NCBI GenBank assembly: GCA_964007475.1 | Contig: OZ023274.1 | Span: 95,923,750 to 95,987,749 of the forward strand | DNA: 64,000 nucleotides | Reading direction: 5' to 3' | Source: Hybos culiciformis | Lineage: Eukaryota > Arthropoda > Insecta > Diptera > Hybotidae | Part shown: in pieces, positions 25,463-35,144 of the stretch | Layout: each line of letters starts with the position of its first letter | Numbering within the stretch: the first letter of the stretch is position 1 | Translations under genes and position numbers: made by a program | The notes under the pieces: model-generated | The model's input: the letters and a program-made list of their open reading frames with translations, nothing else | What the model was told of the DNA's origin: nothing | The model's database searches: none

Positions 25463-28400
25463 GCTTTATTCCAATACAATTATGATTCAATACTAAAATG
25501 AATTTCTAAAAAATTGAAGCTTTTATATGAGACTTTTTCAAGCTACATGTGTTTCAGATCCCATAAAAATATTATCCTAGATATAATTATCAATAATAGC
25601 AATAGAAAATTTCGCTTCAGGACTTTTCTGCAAATAAATTAGTGAAAATTACTTAAAATGTATAATGTATAATAAAATTTAAATTTTATTTAAATTTAAA
25701 TGCTAATTTAAATAATAAATGTCGAAATTTCTCTACCAGGATATATTAAGTAAAAACATTTCAATGATAATGTAAATAAATAAATATAATGTAATTATAT
25801 AATAAATCATTTTTTGTATGGTCTTAAATTTCATGTTTTCACTCGCCTTTAAAATACTTAGTACAATAATTTTCTAAAGAAGTATGCTTGTACAGAAGAT
25901 TATCTTCTATGTATTTTTTAAATGTAATTATTTACGTTTCGATTTTACACTTTAGACAAACCACAACAAATTTTCCGGTTTTGAGCAACATTTCACAGAG
26001 CAAAAAAATATTTTAGATTCATTATTTTGTCGGTTAATACAGGTCGTGAGTTAATCTAAGAATTTTAGCTCTAATTTTTTTTCCAAATGTATAAAAAATT
26101 ATCTTAACAGTCACATACTAGGTATATAATAAAAATGACATTGAAAATAAATTATGAAAAATTGGCAATCATTTTAAATGTTATTATTTATTTTTGTTAT
26201 TTTTTAATTAAAAATTTTATGACGAAAGTTCAAGAGAAAAAAAAACAATACCAATAATATCATTACAATTTTTGTTCGACGTTTTCAACTGCGACACACC
26301 TCTAATTCGAAAAAAAAACGGAGGCTCGTTTCCAATATTTTTAAAAATAAAATTATTTCCATATGCGCAGAAATTTTTATTATTGGCATATCTACATAAA
26401 CAATAATTTAAAAAAATTAAGATAAATTGAAATAAATTTTTAATTAAAGTAACTAAACGATATTATTGTTTATATATATTTTTTGTTGTACATATTCAAT
26501 ACATTTTATGTACTACTATATATTAATAAAACAAATAAAATTGGCAAAAAGCTTTAACATTTATTTTTTTTCCTTCAAACAGTTCAATGTTCAAAATTTC
26601 CTAAATAAAGTCTAAAAATTTTGACCATTTATTCAACAGAGACTGTAAGAATATGTTTTAGAAAATCGGATTTAGTTATAGAGGTTATATAATCATATAT
26701 AGTATATACTATATACTATATAGAAATAAGTTTAATAAGAAATCATTAATGTTTAAAAATAAAATATATATATTTTATAATTTTTTTTTTCCAATTTTTG
26801 CGTTCCAAAACAAAATAATACATTTGTTTTGTTCCTTATGACATATTGGATTTAAACTTATGATATAAATTAAATAGATACATCTATCTTTTTATAATTT
26901 AACAAAAATATTTTGTACGATATTGTACATTTCGAAATTTATTTTATTAGAATATTTTTGGAAAAATTCTATCCATAAAGATTGTATGTAGACTTTAAAG
27001 CAGAAAATTTTTAATCCCATGCTGTAAATTTGTAAATGCGCACTGGATTATGGAATGAATAAAGTTTATATGGAAAATAAATGCCTATTGTAAAAGTAAT
27101 ATATCAATTGAAAACATTTCAAAGATAAAATAGAAATAACACAACATTAAAATATTATACAAAAAAAAGAACTGAAACTTCTATCTATATAAGAATATTC
27201 CCGAATCCACTGTGATATTTTTACGAAATGTTTGACAAGCAGTTCAAAATCAACCCGAATTGATTCAGATTGAAATTCATTTTGTTTTTTTTAAATTTTG
27301 GAATATTTTTGAAAAAGTTTAGCTTTCTTTACATATATACCTAATTGTAGAAAATACTTATACGTACAGAAAAAAATATTATTTAATATGTATTGTTTAT
27401 ATTTTCATTTTCCAACTGAGTGAAAATTTTCCGAAAGTGAATATTACGCAGCGCATTTATTTAAGCGATGAATAGCAAAATATATACTGTACATTTATAA
27501 ATATAAAAAACAATTCAAATAAATATAATTTTTAAAATAAATAATCATAATATGTATAATAAATTAAAACATTTGTTATTTTTTAATATTTTTAAGAAAA
27601 TCGTAAATTTTTCATTGTCAACCGAGCGAAGAATTTTTTGTGATTCATTTTCCTAAAAAGTTGGTTTTCAAATTGAAAATTTAATTAAAATTTTGCTAAT
27701 TATTTATTTATTATTAATTTTTTTTTTTAGTTTATGCAAAAAACATATTTATTTTAGCGGTATACGTTTTTGAAGTTAAGGTTATTAATCTAACTCTTTT
27801 TTTGTTTTTTAATAAAAAATTTTTATAAAAATCAATTTCAAAATAATGTTTCAGATTTCAATTTCGCATTATATTCTCATGAATTTTAATAATTTTATAT
27901 GATTAAATTAAAATTAATTATAATTTTGAAAATTTGTTAAACAGATGTCATTTGCCTACCGAATAAATTAACAATATCGGATATCAAATTAATGAAACAA
28001 GGATTCATAAGATATGAGGAAAATGCTTTCAATATTACAAATCCCGTATATGTATTTAAGTCCATGTACTCGTACTGTATGTATAAAATTCATGAAATTT
28101 TGTTTTCAAATATATTTTTTTTGTTGGCAATACGCTTGATTATAGACTAATTTTTAGTGCTTACTTATGTTCTGTCTATTCTACAAAATTAATTTTTTTG
28201 CATGAAAAGAATGTGAAAAAATTATATTTAAAAAGAGGTTAAACAAACTATAATGCAAGAATAAAAATATTAATATGCCTTATTGGTAAGTGTGCCAATA
28301 AGTTACACAGAACTTATTTTTAGCCACGAATATTAAGTTAAATGTGATGGTATTTAAAACAAAAATCTATCATGCCCATCCATTAAAATCCTTAAATCTC

Positions 28401-31400
28401 AGAGGCCCAAACTGCTTTCTATGTTATTTATTACATTTTCCGACATACTTACTAACAATATCTTTTCAAAAAAAAAAATAACAGGTAAGTAACTTTTAAT
28501 CATAAATAAAATTTATTATGAATTTTGTCATTTATTTTATTTTTTATTACGAAGCAACATTTTTCGCAATTTCGTTAAAGAACATTCGCATTATTCTTAA
28601 TGTTTTTTTTTTCTAAAAATGAAAATTAATTTCTAAGCAAAAATTATAATTATTTTTGTTATGGGAAAATAATTATAAATTTTTTTGATAAAATAAAATA
28701 TTATGGAAGCTTAATGAACTTATAAGTCATTTTTATTGCATTCAATTTAAAGCTTATTATTATTTATCCAGATATTAGGGTGGGCAGGTTTATTATATAT
28801 AAATTAAGCTTATATAAAATTAATATAAGAAAGAAAAATTTTTGGAATATTTTAATTTTGATTTTAGAGAACGAAGTCAAATTGAGACAAAATAAAGAAG
28901 GTTAAAGTAAAGAATGGTAAAGCAGCATCATCTTAACGAATTACTAATATCATATCAATGGTAAACCTAAGTGGAACTATGTGTAAATTTCTTACTGTAA
29001 CCAAGAAATAAATTTAATTAAATATTCTTTTTTGGTTGGAAACATAGTTATTAAAACGTGATATAAACAATTTAATTAAAAATTCTTCAATATTCTCAAT
29101 GTTCTATACACATAAAATATTATCATATAAAGTTTAATAATAGTGCGTTATGATGAAAATATCACGTTCGCAAAATGATTTAATTTTTAAATTGAATTCA
29201 TAAAACTTGTGCAAAATTATTGATCTTCATTTAATTTAAATTAAATTGGAACTTTATCAAAATAAAACAAAAAATTTTATATTAAAATATAAAAGAAAAA
29301 TTAGATGATGTTTGAAACAACTTCTATAGTCTTCTTATACGAAATTTTTTTTAAAGTAAATGAAAATTAAAATATCTTTCAACAAAATTGTATATGTTGA
29401 AAATACCTAACAGCTCTTAAAATATTAAAAATGTTGATAATTATTAGAATGATTCTAATACAATTTCTAAGCGATCATATATTATAAACTATATCAAATT
29501 TTTAATCTTTAAGGAAAAAAAAATAGTTCCATATTGTACCTTTAATATTGGAAAAAAAATTATTTTAACTATAAAGCTCATATATTCTAAAATTACAAAA
29601 ACTGGTTTTGTGGAACAATATTATATAATTGCCATAAAAATTGAAAACTTTTCCATGATGTCACTTCATTGAATTGTTATAAGAAAAACACTTGCACAGA
29701 AATTGATAAAAAAAAATCAGTGTGAAATTTAACTTTTTTTTTGCACTGAATGGGAATTAAGATTGAGAATAAATTTTGACATTTATATATTATAGGTAAT
29801 AATTTAAATTGTTATAAAATCGTATAAAAGTTATGTTATATTTTTATTAATTTTGAATTATATATGATGTTTATAAAATATGAACAATAGTGTCGATTCT
29901 CAGTCTGTCGAAATCAAATACATTTTTAATATAAAATGAAGGATGTCTCGGAGAAACCACCAAAAAATATTCATAAGATCACATTGTTTAATTGAGGATG
30001 TCAATTTTTGGCAGATAAATGATTGATAATTATTTCTTTTTGATTTTAAGATTTAGTTGCCAACAACAATTGAAGAGTTTTACGCTACTACCTACATGTA
30101 GGTATAGGAAAATTTTAACAAACGTGCTTAGGATTTTTTTTTTATGTATGATACATATTTATTAAATAAAATACTTTTTATAACAAAATAATTGAATTAA
30201 TTCATATTGAAGAAAAAAAAAATTTAATTAATTAAAAATACGTAGGATTACTTGAACTTGTTTCATTCAGCATCATATTAAAAACAAATTTGGCTGTTTT
30301 TCTTGCCAAATTTTTTTTTTTTTAATTAAATTTCATGTTGTTGATTAATTTAACAAAAAAATATAATTATTTTAATGTAATTTATATGTAATTTAATTTG
30401 TATGTAAACATTTTTTTTTTCTTTGATTGAAATTCTTTTAATCAAATGATCAAAATTTTATCGAATAATCTGTCAATTCTTGTGATAAGATGCATTTTTT
30501 TTTTAATATGCATTCTAATTTATAAGTATATACTTAAGCTTTGGACTTGTTGTTTATGTGTTGAACTTTCTTTTGGTTTTTTTTTTTTTAATGTTTATTT
30601 TAAAATTTGATTATGAAACTTTTAAGTGTAATATAGAACTAATAATGTACATATACTATTGCAGTATTAATTTTAGGACATTGACATTATTTTGTTATTG
30701 AAACTAAGTAGTTAGAGTAGACAAACATTATTATGTATTCTGTTACCACAAGAAACAATTTTTTTACATCTTCAGCAATTATAAAAATTTTAATTATAAA
30801 TCTATACCTGAGGCGAAGAATAGGACCACTTTGGATTTACTTGAGCCTTGTGGTGTGAACTTTTTTTTTTCACATTTTTTATAATTCATTTTTTGTAACA
30901 TTGTAAATAAAATTTCCGTATTACGTTTTACCATTTCCGATGAAAATTCTATATGCAGTACGTAGTAAGTTCTTGGCGCTAAGTGTATAATTAACATATC
31001 TTAATAAAGATAATATTTACGTTTGAATTATTAGAAAAATTGCATAAAAAATTTAAAACTATAAAATAGTTAAATTGAATATAACAACCTTTATTATATA
31101 GACTTTATAAATATATTCATAAACTAATAATAATAAGTATTTAAAATATTCTTAAAATCATGATAATAACAACAATAATTAGGGTAGATTTGTTAATTAA
31201 ATATAGAAACATGTATATCATATATATATTATATATGATTATAATTTTGAAAAACAAAAAAAAAACCAATGGGAAAATTTCATTAATGAAAATCTTTCAA
31301 TGTCAAGTTCAATGGCGGGCGCAGGTAATAAGTACACAAAAAACACAGTTAACTATATTCGTTCTTGTAAAATAAATTAATAAAAGAGAAAAATAGTTCT

Positions 31401-31950
31401 GAGCATGTTTTTAATTCTTAGAATGTATTTATTACAAAAGTTAAATAACTAAATTATAAGAAACAAAAAAAAAATTGAATTTTGTAAATTTGTAACATTG
31501 TAAAAAATATCGCATACTTCATTAAAGAAATGTCTAATATCGCTTTGTTTTATTGAAGGAAGGACCCGACAAACCAATTTTATTTTCAATTTATTGTATC
31601 TATATTTGAAGATAAAATCTGGATAAAGTGTTCAAATTTTCAAGTTTTCCATTTTTAAGGGCACACTTGATCATTAGAAAATAATCTTTTAGTTATACTT
31701 AATCTTATGTTATGCAACTAACGTACATAATAAGTGTAAACATATTTCTTACACAATATGTTCTATCATACAATCAATATGTTCTATCGTATTGTAAACC
31801 ACAAAAAAAATCCTTTCTTCACTTTACTGTTTTTATATTTACTTTATTATTTTATGAAATACATAATTTGAGATTCACAATGAAAAAATAAAATGCATAC
31901 AACATTATTTAATAAAATTGATAATTTATTACATTTATCTTTATCAAAAT
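25463..31950. other. AT-rich stretch without a recognised gene
   Basis: Mostly low-complexity AT sequence. A self-complementary AT run (TATAGTATATACTATATA) lies near 26695-26720. The - strand at 30997-30794 has a 67-codon open reading with an uneven but plausible start (MLIIHLAPRTYYVLHIEF); it is unassigned and has no clear splice sites. No transposon ends were recognised. Confidence 0.45.
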
Positions 31951-32132
31951 TCATTTTCCCATACGCTGAATTGACCATTCCTGTTGACACAACGGACATC
32001 GATTGTTTTGTTTAACCCACAACGACATACAACAATGATGAAATGAGTGATTGCATTCTCCCCAAACTACAACACAATCTTGACGACCCAATACCTCTCT
32101 TTTATTTTCAGCTTGACATCTGAGACAAGCAT
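31951..32132 (-). CDS. Roc2: RING-box protein 2 (Roc2/RNF7), last coding exon
   Basis: The exon follows acceptor TAATTTCAG and starts in phase 1 (the G of an Asp codon would come from the previous exon). It encodes ACLRCQAENKREVLGRQDC, then VVVWGECNHSFHHCCMSLWV, then KQNNRCPLCQQEWSIQRMGK and TGA. This is the C-terminal two-thirds of the RING-H2 domain of Roc2/RNF7/SAG, the subunit that binds cullin-5 and recruits E2 enzymes in CRL ubiquitin ligases. All zinc ligands expected in this part (C, C, H, H, C, C series) are present. The short REVLGR insertion relative to the human protein is, to my knowledge, an insect feature. The N-terminal exon (cullin-binding strand and first RING cysteines) was not found to the right within the window, so the intron is either very long or disrupted. 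Identity is certain from near-complete sequence agreement. Confidence 0.92.
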
Positions 32133-32710
32133 CTGAAATTAGAAAAAAAAATTTCAAAAATTAATTTTCGAAACAATATATGTACCTGTAGGTACATTAT
32201 TTGTTAACATATTTTTTGGTAATCTAAGTAAATTATATTTAAAGTTCAAATTATGTGAAAAAAAACATTGAAATCATGATTTTTGTATATTGAGTATAGT
32301 TTTTCTATAAATAGGTACATTTACATGCGTACATTTACTATATATATCTACTTTATGGATTTTTTATGCAATTTTACTTTTAACAGTGGAAATTTCCACT
32401 CGTCTTGTAGATCATTATTTTGTACCATCACATCATGTATGTACCCATGATGTAAGACTTAATCGGTGTTGCCTCTTCAATAATATTTTTTAGTCATAGA
32501 ACAATTCAGACTACATATCTACTCTAAATCTCGTAAATCATCATTTGTATCATTTAATTTGAAAGTAAAATTATATACCGACTATCAGTGTCATATAGAT
32601 TTAACTTTTTCTCAATTTTATCCATTCTAGATTTTAGCTGTTTAAATATTTACGTGATTTTTGATTATATTGATCAATTTTTTTAGCTCAATACATAAAA
32701 ATAAAATAAT
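32133..32710. other. Presumed intron of Roc2, no other feature
   Basis: AT-rich. It contains a perfect 16-bp palindrome AGTGGAAATTTCCACT at about 32385-32400 and a small inverted repeat around CATCATG...CATGATG near 32430-32452. No gene seen. Confidence 0.4.
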
Positions 32711-32839
32711 ATGGCAATACAATCTGATATTTGCCAAAAAAAATTAATGTTCGAGAAAAAAATTAAAAGAGCTATTTTATATATGTTTTGGACTGATAGA
32801 GAGAGTGGAATAAGATATGCACGATGTATTTTCAAACAG
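32711..32839 (+). CDS. Candidate first coding exon, unidentified
   Basis: ATG at 32711 opens 43 codons ending at a donor CAG/GTAAAA in phase 0. The peptide begins MAIQSDICQKKLMFEKKI and ends SGIRYARCIFKQ. It is rich in charged and aromatic residues, unlike chance AT-rich translations nearby. An upstream AG at about 32686 could splice a 5' UTR. I do not recognise the family. The retrotransposon lies about 600 bp downstream on the same strand, so it may sit in this gene's first intron. No second exon was found. Confidence 0.3.
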
Positions 32840-33440
32840 GTAAAAAAAACTATATGTTCATGTACAATCTATATATGTATGTTAGCAATACACATATTTA
32901 TGTAATAATTATGCCTGTGAGATATACATTATATATCAATATCTTATAAATAATTTTTTTTTTTAAATAAACTCGATTTCATCCGCACAATTCACCGTAA
33001 TGGATAGCTTTAAGTATCAAATTGCAACAAATGAAATTTTAAGAATATTGAAGTTTATAAGCTTGTATTTAAGGTTAACTAGCTGGAACTTATGAGGAAA
33101 GCGAAATAATGTATGCGGAAATAAGACACGGTCGCCCTTATTCGACTCATTCACTCATTCACTTCATTCACTCTGGCAACGCTCTTATACAGACGTCAAT
33201 TTTTGATCAGAGGATAAAAAAAATTAAATAAAGGAATAGAAAAGTAATATAATTAAAAATAAATTTGATTTTAAATTTTAAATTATAAAATATTATATAT
33301 TATTTATTATAAATTGAATTCTGATACCTATTAATCGATAAAAGGAGGAATTATTGAAATCTCATCAATTAAATTGTGACACCACGTCATCTGATCTTTT
33401 TCTTTGTTTTCTTTGTTTAATTGTTAAACATAAAAACTTA
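32840..33440. other. Spacer or intron before the retrotransposon
   Basis: AT-rich except for a GC-richer patch at about 33125-33205, which has CATTCACT-type short repeats and GGTCGCCC and CTGGCAACGC. This patch might be promoter-like or part of an older element. No gene seen. Confidence 0.35.
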
Positions 33441-33513
33441 TAAAGAAAAAAAAAAAAAAAAAGAAAGAAAAACCACATCACCAGATCTAATTTACTAATT
33501 TATTAAGGTTAGA

Positions 33514-34476
33514 ATGGGCAACGATAAAAGCGGTAAAATTAATAAAGCCATTTATGTCTGCAATGTCTGTCGCACTAATGTAGGTGATGTGAATGCAGCT
33601 GAATGCTCCAAATGCCATACATGGATTCATGCAGATCCATGTTCAGGTCTGAGTAAAGAAGAGTTTTTAGCGTTAACAAACTCCAACGATAGTTTTTTGT
33701 GGTTATGTCCCAAATGTAATCCACCGCGGAAACCTACCGGCTCAATCCAGACTGATAAGAGGAAGGATGAATCTAATATTGAGTCTAAACTTAACAAAAT
33801 TTTGGATACAATGGATGGTTTCCAAAACAGTATGAATGACATGAATAAAAAAATAGATAATTTAGTTTCTTCCTATAGCTCCATGAAATCTAATATAGAT
33901 AGTATCAATTTGTCGAATAATGAAAGGGATATAAAAATCCAAAATTTGGAAAGTGAAATTTATCGCTTAAAAGTAAATTCCATAAAAAATGATATAATAA
34001 TTAAAGGACTTGTTTTTCCCTCGTCCTCACCTAACTACAATGAATTACAACTTGTAATCATTAAACTATTTGAAGCTATAAATGTTGAAGTGGATACTAT
34101 TGACATCAAGAATATGGATTATATGCGTGGCAAAAGTGAGAAGCAAAGAAAAAGTACAACTAAAACAATTTTCTTAACCCTGAACAATTATCAGAAGAAA
34201 TTAGAGATTATGATGAATAAACGTAAACTTAGCAGTACATCTTTTAAACAAATTCAAATATTTGAAAAATTAACGCATGAAACAATGAATTTGTTAAAAT
34301 ATGCGTATGTACTAAAAAAACATAATTTCAACATGGTCTATTGCAGGATGGGAAAAGTTTTTGCCAAATTGGATAAAAATGATAAAAATGCCATTGCAAT
34401 TAATTCGAAGACTGCAGTTGATGATATTATACGGAAAAAGATCACAGATTCATCTAATAATAATTTTTTAGAATAA
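33514..34476 (+). CDS. Retrotransposon ORF1: PHD-finger, coiled-coil nucleic-acid-binding protein
   Basis: A 320-residue protein. Residues 16-68 form a PHD-type zinc finger with ligands C16, C19, C31, C34, H39, C43, C65 and C68; W63, just before the last cysteine pair, is typical. Residues ~85-155 are a coiled coil (repeats such as MDGFQNSMNDMNKKIDNL), likely for oligomerisation. The C-terminal part (about 245-315; LLKYAYVLKKHNFNMVYCR and GKVFAKLDKNDKNAI) resembles the FP25K-like region found at the end of many PHD-type retroelement ORF1s. Such proteins coat the element RNA and act as chaperones. The start ATG at 33514 is the first in frame, about 73 bp into the putative element. There are no internal stops, so the copy appears intact. 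Confidence 0.88.
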   Translation: MGNDKSGKINKAIYVCNVCRTNVGDVNAAECSKCHTWIHADPCSGLSKEEFLALTNSNDSFLWLCPKCNPPRKPTGSIQTDKRKDESNIESKLNKILDTMDGFQNSMNDMNKKIDNLVSSYSSMKSNIDSINLSNNERDIKIQNLESEIYRLKVNSIKNDIIIKGLVFPSSSPNYNELQLVIIKLFEAINVEVDTIDIKNMDYMRGKSEKQRKSTTKTIFLTLNNYQKKLEIMMNKRKLSSTSFKQIQIFEKLTHETMNLLKYAYVLKKHNFNMVYCRMGKVFAKLDKNDKNAIAINSKTAVDDIIRKKITDSSNNNFLE

Positions 34477-34526
34477 ATATCCTATTAACATACCTAAGTA
34501 TTCATTTATTTTTTATTATTCTAATT

Positions 34527-35144
34527 TTGTTCTTTTTTTTAAATTTTAGTTCTGAGTATCTCAAATCAACCTTGGTGAGACACATTGGTTATTGCAGTTT
34601 GATAAGGTTGATGAGGCCTATACTGTCTACACCATCTCACCTTCAAAATTATATGTCATCTAGTACATCTCAGTATTTTTTTACATGCGTAAATATTATC
34701 ATATTTATAGAAATTTTCTTAAATATTTCTGTTAATAAGCACCATTTACTAATACTACCTTATATTTTTTTAGCTCCTTATGGTTGTAGTTATATACTAG
34801 ACGTAGTTATATATCAGTTATATATTATTAGTATTTATATTCAAATATCATCACTATTCTATCATGATACCATGATCATTGTTTTGTTTTTAATTCATTA
34901 TGTAATAGCGTATTACGCAAATTATCATGCTGTTATAGATATTTTCTCAGTATTATTATTCTGCATCAAGTGTCCAATGTCTTTTCATTATATACAATAT
35001 ATTGTCTTTAAGTTTTTAAGTTTTTTGATTATCAATGGATACCCGTTGTGGAATATAATGTGGATATTTTATAATCTGATTTTATTGTTAGCAATCTTGT
35101 ATACATCTATTTCTTTTTTAGACCATGATAGTTTCTCATTTTAA
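34527..35144 (+). CDS. Extra 205-codon hydrophobic ORF between ORF1 and ORF2
   Basis: Starts 50 bp after ORF1 stops and ends 20 bp inside ORF2, in a different frame from both. After an ordinary-looking N-terminal ~48 residues (SSEYLKSTLVRHIGYCSLIR), the rest is almost uncharged and could form about six or seven membrane segments between residues 49 and 200. Only a handful of lysines and no long hydrophilic loops are present. Few frames this long occur outside real genes in this window. The strand is T-rich here, which both lowers stop frequency and makes any translation hydrophobic, so chance is not excluded. CR1-type elements are not known to me to carry such a protein. The overlap with the ORF2 start would allow termination-reinitiation. 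Function unknown. Confidence 0.45.
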   Translation: MFFFLNFSSEYLKSTLVRHIGYCSLIRLMRPILSTPSHLQNYMSSSTSQYFFTCVNIIIFIEIFLNISVNKHHLLILPYIFLAPYGCSYILDVVIYQLYIISIYIQISSLFYHDTMIIVLFLIHYVIAYYANYHAVIDIFSVLLFCIKCPMSFHYIQYIVFKFLSFLIINGYPLWNIMWIFYNLILLLAILYTSISFLDHDSFSF

